Positions 7,699-14,559 of a DNA stretch of 64,000 nucleotides are shown here, one piece after another. The position numbers and the translations under genes were made by a program. Under the pieces are notes generated by a model. That model worked only from the letters and a program-made list of their open reading frames with translations, ran no database searches and was not told the origin of the DNA. The stretch's first letter is position 1, and each line of letters starts with the position of its first letter. Source of the DNA: Mesorhizobium onobrychidis (GTDB lineage: Bacteria > Pseudomonadota > Alphaproteobacteria > Rhizobiales > Rhizobiaceae); the NCBI RefSeq assembly GCF_024707545.1, contig NZ_CP062229.1:3949501-4013500 (forward strand), read 5' to 3'.

Positions 7699-8016
7699 AT
7701 GAAACGCAAGCCCAGCAAAACCGGATTCACCAAACTGCTCTCCGCCGACACCACATGGATGTCGGCCGATCCGCTGATCGGACTGCTCGAACTGGAGACC
7801 GACAGCGGCACGATTGAGCTGGCCATGAATAGGATCGTGGCCGAGCGACTTCTTTCTGCTGTCGTTGAATTTCTCCAGGCCGGCGAGGGAGATGACGCGC
7901 CAACGTTGCTGTCGAGCGTTCGCAGTGACGGCAAAGCACTCGGCAACCGGTCATTCTTGAACCAGCTTCAAACGACTATATTGGCGGAGGCTTTCTTCGA
8001 TGACCATAGCGGTTAA
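7699..8016 (+). CDS. Conserved-looking rhizobial hypothetical protein
   Basis: A 105-residue soluble protein with a well-formed core, LLSADTTWMSADPLIGLLEL and IVAERLLSAVVEFLQAG, typical of short rhizobial orphans. ATG 7699 has GGAGG four bases upstream. GTG 7603 in the same frame also has GAGGAGG, so a 32-residue longer form is possible. The last 20 or so codons overlap the end of the convergent gene (7951-8445) by 66 bp, unusual for two genuine 3' ends; one of them may have been extended by mutation. Confidence 0.5.
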   Translation: MKRKPSKTGFTKLLSADTTWMSADPLIGLLELETDSGTIELAMNRIVAERLLSAVVEFLQAGEGDDAPTLLSSVRSDGKALGNRSFLNQLQTTILAEAFFDDHSG

Positions 8017-8445
8017 GATAGCGACGCCCCTGGGTCCGAACTTCCTTGTGGCTTCCAAAATGCCGAGCGTAGCTCCAGCAAACAATCTGCCGTCGTTTGA
8101 TGTTGATGGATCGTTTGCCGCCGACAGCAGATATTCATCAACGTCGTTGTAAAGCTCATTGGGAGCCGGCATTTTCAGTTGAACAAGCTGATCAACCGTT
8201 GCCCTAGTTCGGCTCTCCCTCTCAAAAAACCAGAAGTATGCCATGTAGCGAGCGAAGCCGTAGAGGGCCAGCACCATTTGAGCCAACCAAATTGCGATGG
8301 TGGCTGCCGCGGCTACCACCAATGCGGCCGGCCAATCGTTCCAGATCGACGCTATAGCCAGGACGATCGCAAAATCCAAAATTGACCAAAGGATAATGCC
8401 TGCCCAAAAGCTGCGGCTCTCAGATGACTGAGACCTTGTGGCCAT
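7951..8445 (-). CDS. Two-helix membrane protein of unknown function
   Basis: A 164-residue protein from ATG 8445. Two hydrophobic helices (AGIILWSILDFAIVLAIAS and AALVVAAAATIAIWLAQMVL) are followed by a cytosolic or periplasmic domain of about 90 residues (YNDVDEYLLSAAND, FGPRGVAILTAMVIEESLRQ). The layout recalls small membrane proteins from rhizobial plasmid and island DNA. No family recognised. The frame is open further upstream to 8715 without good coding character. Confidence 0.5.
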   Translation of the reverse strand: MATRSQSSESRSFWAGIILWSILDFAIVLAIASIWNDWPAALVVAAAATIAIWLAQMVLALYGFARYMAYFWFFERESRTRATVDQLVQLKMPAPNELYNDVDEYLLSAANDPSTSNDGRLFAGATLGILEATRKFGPRGVAILTAMVIEESLRQYSRLKLVQE

Positions 8446-8562
8446 GATTGCTGTGCCCCTCGCATGATGGTCATCGTGGAGCAACGTCTGGTGACTCGCA
8501 AGCTTCGCCCCGCAAGGGCGAGAAAGCCCTAAGCGGTGCCGCCGCGTCCAGACGCGCCGGCA

Positions 8563-8682
8563 ATGGCGGATGACCTCATTCCAAAGCTGAAATGCGCCAA
8601 GTGCGGCGGCAAGAAAGTCGGGCTGATCTACACGCCCGACACCATCCCGAATGCGTACGGCAAGGCAAAGGACGGGCGATGA
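8563..8682 (+). CDS. Very small CxxC protein
   Basis: A 39-residue frame, MADDLIPKLKCAKCGGKKVG and then LIYTPDTIPNAYGKAKDGR. One CAKC motif with CGGKK looks like half of a zinc ribbon. Similar tails occur at the ends of larger rhizobial proteins, so this may be a relic of one. No clear ribosome binding site before ATG 8563. Confidence 0.35.
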   Translation: MADDLIPKLKCAKCGGKKVGLIYTPDTIPNAYGKAKDGR

Positions 8683-8809
8683 CCGGCAGCAAGACACGAT
8701 GTCAATTTGGTGCACCGCGCGAGCGCTTGGCGTGTGGGTCCTTGGAACGGAGTCGCATCATCGGCGTTACCGGCCAACCAAACGCTGCCAACGATATGGA
8801 GGAACGGGC

Positions 8810-9061
8810 GTGATCGAGTTGACCGAGAGGGAAAAGCGCTTTCTCAAGCGCGTTGACACCATCACTCACGTTCCCTGGTCGAACAAAGTCACAGCCGCAG
8901 ATGCCAAAGGCAAGCCCATGCGTATCGCAAGGGCAACGTTTGCCCGATTAAGAGACGATGGCATCATCATCCGATCTACTAGCGACCTGACCTCGAACAC
9001 CTACGTCGTTAATTCTGCACCCGTGACGCCACAAGTCGAGGAAGTGCAGGAAGCGTCCTGA
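8810..9061 (+). CDS. Small hypothetical protein
   Basis: An 83-residue frame beginning MIELTEREKRFLKRVDTITH. GTG 8810 is chosen because GGAGG (8798-8802) lies seven bases upstream. The sequence, with KGKPMRIARATFARLRDDG followed by SNTYVVN, suggests a small winged-helix-like or DNA-end-binding fold, but this is weak. Family unknown. It stands alone between the CxxC frame and the XRE gene. Confidence 0.45.
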   Translation: MIELTEREKRFLKRVDTITHVPWSNKVTAADAKGKPMRIARATFARLRDDGIIIRSTSDLTSNTYVVNSAPVTPQVEEVQEAS

Positions 9062-9233
9062 TCGGGCGGGATTAACAAACCCGCAAAGTCGGAGGCCTTG
9101 CAGGATCGCCCTGATCTCAGCGCCCGATGATCGCGATGTCGTTGTCGCGCACCGTGTCCAGGATCCGCTTGTGCCGGCGCTCTCGCGCCTTCTCGCACCC
9201 TCGCTAAGGCATCGCGCGGGCACGGGCGGCGCG

Positions 9234-9461
9234 TCAATCCTTCTTCAGCCTCACGCCGGCGCCACCGCCATTCTCCGGGATGAACTCGACGCCGGCCGCT
9301 TCGAGGGATGCTTGAACGGCCGCGATGGAGTGCCCTGGCGTTGTCGCTTCAGTCTCGATTCTGGTCACGGTGTTCCTGTGCACGCCCGACTTGTCGGCAA
9401 GATCGCGGACAGTCCAGTTCAACAGTCCGCGCGCCGCCCGAATTTGTGCACTTGTCACCAT
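9234..9461 (-). CDS. XRE-family helix-turn-helix regulator
   Basis: A 75-residue protein, MVTSAQIRAARGLLNWTVRD and then LADKSGVHRNTVTRIE, a clean lambda-Cro/XRE helix-turn-helix at residues ~5-40. The C-terminus (VQASLEAAGVEFIPENGGG) is the short tail common in rhizobial XRE regulators ('LEAAGVEFI'). The start at ATG 9461 has AGGAA upstream. It is divergent from the small gene at 9529. An 18-bp direct repeat covers its start and upstream region (9446-9495), a plausible autoregulatory operator. Confidence 0.85.
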   Translation of the reverse strand: MVTSAQIRAARGLLNWTVRDLADKSGVHRNTVTRIETEATTPGHSIAAVQASLEAAGVEFIPENGGGAGVRLKKD

Positions 9462-9495
9462 AGTTAATTCCTGTATAGTGCATTTGCCACCATAG
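9446..9495. repeat. Direct repeat pair between XRE regulator and divergent gene
   Basis: GTGCACTTGTCACCATAG (9446-9463) and GTGCATTTGCCACCATAG (9478-9495) match at 16 of 18 positions with a 32-bp period. A further GTGCA core follows at 9498 and GTGCAC at 9523. The first copy covers the regulator's start codon. Spacing of three helical turns suits binding of a small regulator, which is inferred to be the XRE protein itself. Confidence 0.5.
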
Positions 9496-9528
9496 AAGTG
9501 CAATTAGCACAATGGAGAGGAGTGCACA

Positions 9529-9687
9529 ATGCCGAACACCTCTGTTCGGGCAGCCGCCGAAGGCATGCCCGCTGTCATCAACCGCCGCACTATCCTAACC
9601 GGCATCGGCGCGGCGACCGCCGCGGCAGTAACCCTAGGTAAAGCCGAATCAACTGGACTGGCTAACGCGGAGGGCGATGCGTCATGA
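9529..9687 (+). CDS. Small protein with Tat-like signal sequence
   Basis: A 52-residue frame from ATG 9529, preceded by GGAGAGGAG. It contains NRRTILTGIGAATAAAVTLG, a twin-arginine start followed by a hydrophobic stretch, then about 15 residues only. Export by Tat is a suggestion from the motif; the mature part would be tiny. It overlaps the next gene by ATGA, so the two are translationally coupled, and it is divergent from the XRE regulator. Confidence 0.5.
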   Translation: MPNTSVRAAAEGMPAVINRRTILTGIGAATAAAVTLGKAESTGLANAEGDAS

Positions 9688-9887
9688 AAGACAATATCGC
9701 GCACTACATGGAGACCGCCGAGCGGCTGGAACTACTGATCCCGACGTTCGATCCGGCGAATGGTGATATGATCCTGGTGTTCAAGACCGAAGCCGCAAAC
9801 GGCGGGCGTTCATTGCGCCTCTCGCCCGAGTTGGGGGCGGAGTTCCGTTCCTATATTTTCCGGGCGATGCGTGAGAAAGCAAACTGA
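9684..9887 (+). CDS. Small hypothetical protein coupled to the Tat-like peptide
   Basis: A 67-residue soluble protein: AERLELLIPTFDPANGDMIL, FKTEAANGGRSLRLSPELG, ending FRAMREKAN. No family recognised. ATG 9684 overlaps the stop of the preceding gene; a terminator with seven Ts follows at 9916-9948, so 9529-9887 is a complete two-gene unit, probably controlled by the divergent XRE regulator. Confidence 0.5.
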   Translation: MKDNIAHYMETAERLELLIPTFDPANGDMILVFKTEAANGGRSLRLSPELGAEFRSYIFRAMREKAN

Positions 9888-9915
9888 CTATCGTTCCGTA
9901 GCCGAAACGATAATG

Positions 9916-9948
9916 GCCCGCTGCCTCCGGTGGTGGCGGGCTTTTTTT
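9916..9948 (+). terminator. Rho-independent terminator
   Basis: GCCCGC and GCGGGC (9916-9921, 9936-9941) form the stem, followed by seven Ts (9942-9948), 28 bp after the stop of the preceding gene. It is nearly the same as the terminator at 10246-10274. Confidence 0.85.
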
Positions 9949-10015
9949 GCTGGGGCGGTCAGTTCGGCGCGATTAACGTTCTCTGCGATTTCCAAACTGA
10001 GTGTCGATCGCGTCT

Positions 10016-10165
10016 TTAGTAGCCGCCACCGCCAGTACCGCCGGCACTGCCACTACTGCTCCCGCTCGATGTAGACGCGGTTGGCCGTGCGGGTGGAGTC
10101 TCGCCGCGTGGTGCTGTCATGCAGGCAGTCAAAAGTAATACCGAAAACAGGATGAAAAGGCGCAT
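10016..10165 (-). CDS. Small lipoprotein
   Basis: A 49-residue protein: MRLFILFSVLLLTAC is a signal peptide with the lipobox LTAC, so Cys15 would be lipidated. The mature part is rich in Pro, Ser, Thr and Gly (a short GSSSGSAGGTGGGGY tail). AAGGAGGT lies seven bases before ATG 10165, an excellent ribosome binding site. Role unknown; the low-complexity tail suggests a flexible spacer or an entericidin-like small envelope lipoprotein. Confidence 0.65.
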   Translation of the reverse strand: MRLFILFSVLLLTACMTAPRGETPPARPTASTSSGSSSGSAGGTGGGGY

Positions 10166-10245
10166 ATCGATAACCTCCTTTGGTAGGGTGTTCTCTATCG
10201 ACAACGTCTCAGGTCCATCATTATTCCGCGAAGTCTGATCGGAAT

Positions 10246-10274
10246 GCCCGCTGCCTCACGGTGGCGGGCTTTTT
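10246..10274 (+). terminator. Rho-independent terminator-like hairpin
   Basis: Stem GCCCGC / GCGGGC (10246-10251, 10264-10269) followed by five Ts. No rightward gene ends just before it; the lipoprotein gene to its left reads the other way. It may be a copy of the 9916-9948 terminator left after a duplication or deletion. Confidence 0.65.
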
Positions 10275-10297
10275 GTTCGCCTGCTACTTACCGTGGT

Positions 10298-11183
10298 ATG
10301 GCCAAGAACAAACCGCCAGCCGACCATCATTTCGTGCCGCAGTTTCTTCTCCGAAACTTCGTTGACGATGCTGGCGCTTTGCACGTCTTGATCGGCGAAC
10401 GCTTGCCCGGGGGGTGTTCCAGAATCCACCTGGTAAGGTGTTCTTTGAACGACAGCTTTACACCTCATTTGAAAAAGACCTGTCTAAAAACGTCGACCTT
10501 GAGCTCGCCTTTGCCCATCTGGAGGGAATTGTAGCGCCGCTGATAGCGCGCATCGTGGAGACGGCGAAACATAACCGAGGCGTCGCACTGCATTCAAACG
10601 AACGTCAGTTGCTTGCGACCTATACCTACTACCAGTGGAAGGGGGTGCCGGACAATTTTAGGATCCAGCCTTGCAACGTTCCGGATCGATGGCGAGAAGG
10701 CACTTCGCGAGTTCGAAACCCGATACCGCCCGCTCGACCCGCCTCAAAGGCCGCTCAGGCAGGCCGTGGAGGCCCAAAGCGGCCGTCCGGTGTGTGCCCC
10801 TTCGCGCCGCCCTACGACCTCGGTAGGGGCCGAAGTGGCCCTGCGATACATGCGGTGGCGTTTCGCGCCCAAGCTCGAGGACACAAGCTGGAAGCGTTCA
10901 TTTTCGGCCTTGATTTCTGATCGTTTCCGCGTCATGCATTTATCAAATGCTGACGTGAAGGTCAGTTCCTCCTGTTCCAGCCATGTGTTCCCGCAAGCTG
11001 GTCGGACTATGAAATCACCTATCGGCACGGTCGTGCGACTTATGAGATTCGCTTTGACAATTCGTCCGGGGCTGGCCGAGGAGTACGCTCGGTGATGATG
11101 GATGGGGTCCTTTTTTGCCAAACGGAAATGTTCCCCTCACAGACGAAGACCTGACACACGAGGTTCGCGTGTTAATCGGTTAG
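10298..11183 (+). pseudogene. DUF4238 protein, frameshifted
   Basis: The start MAKNKPPADHHFVPQFLLRN is the DUF4238 signature (HH-VPQF-LR-F). The frame is lost near 10388, where the sequence continues in another frame as DRRTLARGVFQNPPGKVFFE and then FEKDLSKNVDLELAFAHLEG. It changes again near 10650 (ALREFETRY, then RYMRWRF), and at the end VPLTDEDLTHEVRVLIG stops at 11183. At least three frame changes break an original protein of about 290 residues. DUF4238 proteins have no established function and are frequent in mobile and accessory DNA. Confidence 0.7.
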
Positions 11184-11400
11184 TGGCCACGATTGATCGT
11201 TGAGTTGGCGGTCCAGGTCCACCGACGTTACCTTCCGCAGGGGTTTAGCGAGCCCCGAGGGCAGAGAAACTCCAGCCGATATCGTTGAGGACCGACCAGC
11301 CGGGAAAGATCGGTCCTGCCTACAACTCAGCGCCGAGCGCTTCCGGCATTAGCGTCAAATTCGATCGGCACCGATGGCAAATCAGGCCGGCCTCCAATTT

Positions 11401-12333
11401 CTAGAGGGGCACCGACTCGAACAGTCCCCGCAAAACCGAAGCGCTTCGGTGGAGCGCCGCGCGCTCCTGTGCATCGAGTTCAGGATAGAGATCGGCGGTC
11501 ACCCCTTCGCGCCCCACGATCCGAGGAATTGACAGCGCAACATCCTGAACCCCCTCCGTGTTCTCGGTAACGATCGAAACAGAGAAGACCGCCTGCTCAT
11601 CTTGCCTTATCGCGCCGATGAGCCGAGCGAGGCCGGCTGCGATGCCGTAGTAGGTGGATCCCTTTCCCCGGATAATTGTATAGGCAGCATTTCTGGTCCT
11701 GTCGTCGATCTCTGCTCGGACTGATTCTGTGATCGGGGCTCCGACCTGTGTAGCGAAGGTCGCAATCGGAACCGCTCCTGCGCGGGCGCTGGACCAAGCC
11801 AGTACTTGGCTGTCGCCATGTTCTCCGAGCACATATGCGTGGATGGAGCGAGGCGAGACGTGGAGATGCGCTCCCAGCAAACTGCGAAACCGCGCTGTAT
11901 CAAGGATAGTGCCTGATCCAATCACGCGGCCTGCCGGCAGGCCTGAAATCACCTGTGTGATCTGGGTCATTATGTCGACCGGGTTCGATGCGACCAAAAG
12001 GATCACATCGGGACAAACGCGCATGATTTCGCCGATGATATCTCGAAAGATTGCGGCGTTCCGTCCGAGAAGGTCAGTCCTTGTCTCACCGGGGCGCTGC
12101 GCGGACCCCGCTGCAATGATGACTATTCCTGCATTTCGAAGCCGGTCGTAGTCCCCGCTCGCAATCGACGTGCCGGAGGCAAACGGGAGAGCATGGGCGA
12201 TATCCAGAGCGTGTGCCTCGGCCAAAGCCGAATCCAAATCAACCAGCACAACCTCGCTAGCCACCCCGCGCAGGCCAAGTGCATATGCAGCCGCACTGCC
12301 CACCATCCCAGCTCCGACAATGCCGACTTTCAT
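11401..12333 (-). CDS. ldh: L-lactate dehydrogenase
   Basis: A 310-residue NAD-dependent LDH/MDH-superfamily enzyme interconverting pyruvate and L-lactate in the cytoplasm. The Rossmann loop GAGMVG is at residues 7-12. The substrate loop reads AQRPGETR with Gln79, the lactate-dehydrogenase residue (malate enzymes have Arg there). SNPVD, GTILDTARFR (substrate Arg) and GEHGDS with catalytic His172 follow. Length is normal. ATG 12333 follows GGAGGG. It stands alone, leftward, at the right end of the accessory region. LDH of this bacillus-like type is not part of the usual rhizobial core, so acquisition is likely. Confidence 0.85.
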   Translation of the reverse strand: MKVGIVGAGMVGSAAAYALGLRGVASEVVLVDLDSALAEAHALDIAHALPFASGTSIASGDYDRLRNAGIVIIAAGSAQRPGETRTDLLGRNAAIFRDIIGEIMRVCPDVILLVASNPVDIMTQITQVISGLPAGRVIGSGTILDTARFRSLLGAHLHVSPRSIHAYVLGEHGDSQVLAWSSARAGAVPIATFATQVGAPITESVRAEIDDRTRNAAYTIIRGKGSTYYGIAAGLARLIGAIRQDEQAVFSVSIVTENTEGVQDVALSIPRIVGREGVTADLYPELDAQERAALHRSASVLRGLFESVPL

Positions 12334-12836
12334 CTTCGTCCCTCCTGCGCGGAACACTTCGTATTCTAGACCATCGCTCGAAGAGACCCAAATGGTCGTA
12401 GCGATAGTGACGTTGCACGGAAGGTTTCCTTGGCTTGGGAGACCAAGATAGGGCCGGTGGCACGCGGGCTCTTCGGGGCGGTCCATGCTGCGACACGATC
12501 TTCCGGGCGTATTGATGCCATTGTAGCGAATGCGCCGCCTTCGATTTCAACGGCGACGCCGTCTATGAGCGTGGCCTGTATCGGACCTAGCAGCGGCTCC
12601 ACCCAGTTCGATGCTCTGAAGGCCTTCGGTGCGTTCTATTACGAAATTGGTGGTTGTGCCGAAGAGTATGGCCACGCTGTCGAAGACCAACCCCAAAGCC
12701 ACGCGCGGAGTCCGGCGCGATGTTAATTCACCGGCCCTGTATTGTGTCATTGGACCTAGGCTGCAGGTTTGCCGGTAACCTTCTCTACCGTCTCCAGGAG
12801 CGTTCGACTTAGCGTCCACACGCCCCAAAGAGCGAC
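12334..12836. other. Stretch without a recognisable gene
   Basis: About 500 bp between the lactate dehydrogenase start and the 3' end of tRNA-Ser. Leftward frames here are open over 80-90 codons (12366-12602 with IQATLIDGVAVEIEGGAFAT, 12547-12828 with ALGLVFDSVAILFGTTTNF), and together could be pieces of one decayed gene, but I recognise no family. The lactate dehydrogenase promoter must lie in its left part. Confidence 0.4.
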
Positions 12837-12925
12837 TGGCGGATGGGTGGGATTCGAACCCACGGTAGAGTTGCCCCTACGCTGGTTTTCAAGACCAGAG
12901 CCTAAAACCACTCGGCCACCCATCC
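12837..12925 (-). tRNA. tRNA-Ser (anticodon UGA)
   Basis: Read leftward, the gene begins GGATGGGTGGCCGAGTGG and ends CCCATCC-G-CCA with CCA encoded. The anticodon loop is CTTGAAA (UGA), a long class II variable arm (GTAGGGGCAACTCTAC) follows, and the T arm is GTGGGTTCGAATCCCAC. 89 nt. Its 3' end faces the accessory region, the usual arrangement for islands integrated at tRNA genes. Confidence 0.95.
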
Positions 12926-12937
12926 AAGTCACTTTTC

Positions 12938-12984
12938 GGCGTCGCTTTTTCAGTTTGTGCCATTTCTGTGCCACTTGCGACGCC
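12938..12984. repeat. Inverted repeat upstream of tRNA-Ser
   Basis: GGCGTCGC (12938-12945) and GCGACGCC (12977-12984) are perfect 8-bp inverted repeats around a 31-nt spacer. On the tRNA strand the spacer contains two TGGCACA copies (GTGGCACAGAAATGGCACA). It lies between the tRNA-Ser and the tRNA-like remnant. Role unknown; possible recombinase-related site or structured leader. Confidence 0.4.
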
Positions 12985-13021
12985 ATATCTCCGTAAAACT
13001 CAATATTCCACAATGCCTTGC

Positions 13022-13076
13022 GGGATAGCGCACACCGGTTTTCAAGACCGATGCCTTAAACCGCGGCTATCCCTCC
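13022..13076 (-). pseudogene. tRNA-Ser-like remnant without variable and T arms
   Basis: Read leftward, GGAGGGATAGCC begins like a tRNA-Ser. A shortened D arm (GCC-GCGGTTTAA-GGC) is followed by an intact anticodon arm (ATCGGT-CTTGAAA-ACCGGT, anticodon UGA). The variable and T arms are absent; instead GCTATCCC (13029-13022) pairs perfectly with GGGATAGC (13073-13066), giving a closed 52-nt structure. It cannot be a normal tRNA. It is either the 5' half of a former tRNA-Ser left by recombination or a small structured RNA. Confidence 0.55.
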
Positions 13077-13235
13077 ATCGTGAATTTGCAACCACGTCGC
13101 GTCCAAGGCGTGGCTGGAAGCCAATCAAGGCAGTCTGACTGCTGAATTCCTTGACAACTGAAGACGGCTCAACAGATGAGGAGCCAAAGGCGTTTGCTTT
13201 AGCCTCGCAGGAGCGGTCTCAAAGGAACCGTCCAT

Positions 13236-13625
13236 ATGCACCGTACTTTCCGGGGAATCTTGGCGACAATGTTGATTGCCTGTGGTGTCGCAGACGCTGC
13301 CGGTTACGCGCAGGCGCAAAATCTGCTCACCATCACGGCACCAGTCTCCGGTCAGACTGTTGACGGGACGCTCTCCTTTTCCGGGACGGCTTTCGTCAAC
13401 AGTATTACACGGCGCGGTACTATTCGCGGACAGACCAACACCGGGGTCGAATGCCGAGGCACGACCACTGCCAACCTTACCTTCTCGCATGGAGAAGGAA
13501 CGATGGTTTGCGGGCAACTCTCAACCCGATTCGTGTTCTCGCTGACCAGCAGACAACCCCCGGTTGGCACAGGAACGGGAACCCTTTCCGACGGGCGCAA
13601 AGTGGTGTTGAGAATAGGACAATGA
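13236..13625 (+). CDS. Small secreted protein
   Basis: A 129-residue protein starting MHRTFRGILATMLIACGVAD, with a Sec signal peptide ending around AAGYAQA-Q. The mature part is beta-rich (LLTITAPVSGQTVDGTLSFS, GTGTGTLSDGRKVVLRIG) and contains two cysteines that could form a disulphide (VECRG, MVCGQ). A G/A-rich stretch before ATG 13236 gives a weak ribosome binding site. No family recognised; a periplasmic or surface location is inferred. Confidence 0.6.
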   Translation: MHRTFRGILATMLIACGVADAAGYAQAQNLLTITAPVSGQTVDGTLSFSGTAFVNSITRRGTIRGQTNTGVECRGTTTANLTFSHGEGTMVCGQLSTRFVFSLTSRQPPVGTGTGTLSDGRKVVLRIGQ

Positions 13626-13654
13626 CCGCAAAACGACTGGCACGAATTGATGTC

Positions 13655-13927
13655 CTACTCGCGGCGCACGTGGCTTTCACCCGTTTGGCCCAGTTGCCAG
13701 AACCGGTCTTGGTCGCGCCATTTCCGGTTATTGGCGGGACGGACCATTAGCAGACATTTAGCACCAGGATTGGTGCTGTTGTCGAGGACGGGACCTGCAG
13801 AGCCCCGAGCCTTGAGCGGATCGTGAAAATCTGGACGAGAACTGGTCGCCGCGTGGTCGTGTTGCGACTTTGCCGGCAGCTTGTCGGGCGAATGCTGGTG
13901 CTGCTTGCTGTGAGTTTCGTCCACCAT
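13655..13927 (-). CDS. Doubtful small hydrophilic protein
   Basis: A leftward frame of 90 codons beginning MVDETHSKQHQHSPDKLPAK. It is His/Lys/Asp-rich with mostly G or C in third positions, as in real genes here. There is no convincing ribosome binding site, and the C-terminal third (NRKWRDQDRFWQLGQ) looks arbitrary. It is the only candidate in the 13,626-14,294 interval; the rest of that interval shows nothing I can name. Confidence 0.3.
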   Translation of the reverse strand: MVDETHSKQHQHSPDKLPAKSQHDHAATSSRPDFHDPLKARGSAGPVLDNSTNPGAKCLLMVRPANNRKWRDQDRFWQLGQTGESHVRRE

Positions 13928-14294
13928 AGGTCAGACAATACGCAGCGGGTACGAAAGCTGTTGACGCTCATGTAGACGCACTGAGTTTCGACGCTGCATT
14001 GATGGACCTCCTTATGGTTGGAGCCGACCCATTTCTGCACGAACTGATGCTAAAGAGCTGCAAGGAGGCCTTAGCGGTTCGCACGCCTCCGCCTCCCCAT
14101 CCACAGTCGGATTGATGTGGGAGGATTTTGCACCCCCGCGACGGCAATGGGGCGAAGATCTGCCTTCGAGTCCTGCACCAAACATTGGGCTCGTCTGGGC
14201 CGGATTAGGCACAGAAATGGCCCGCGCAGCAGTGCATTTCCGGTCCCTTATCGGGGCCGAAGATCTCGGATTGTCGTCAAGTTGTTGAAATCAT

Positions 14295-14369
14295 TGGTAC
14301 GCCCAAGGGGAATCGAACCCCTGTTACCGCCGTGAAAGGGCGGTGTCCTGACCGCTAGACGATGGGCGC
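14295..14369 (-). tRNA. tRNA-Glu (anticodon UUC)
   Basis: Read leftward it begins GCGCCCATCGTCTAGCGGT, has anticodon arm CCGCC-CTTTCAC-GGCGG (UUC) and T arm CAGGGGTTCGATTCCCCT, and ends TGGGCGT-A-CCA with CCA encoded. 75 nt. The acceptor stem pairs fully with one G-T pair. Confidence 0.95.
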
Positions 14370-14559
14370 GCTCAGATGTGAGCGCTTATAGTTGCGTTGC
14401 ACCAAACCGGCAACCCGTCTGCCGCCGCCTGCGACAACTTTTTTCAGTGGCCGCAAAACCGCGCATTTTCGGCGATTTAGCCCGGTTCGACGCGGCACCG
14501 TATGCCGTCGTGAGACGGCGCATTGCGGACGTTGCATTAAACGAGGGAAGAACCAGCCG

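Noticed and set aside
12756..13013. An 85-codon frame across tRNA-Ser as an integrase C-terminus
   Set aside because: It runs through the tRNA gene; the short MASQVAQKWHKLKKRRR start is not enough to call an integrase.
14012..14212. A leftward 66-codon frame between the secreted-protein gene and tRNA-Glu
   Set aside because: No ribosome binding site, arbitrary composition, no coding bias.
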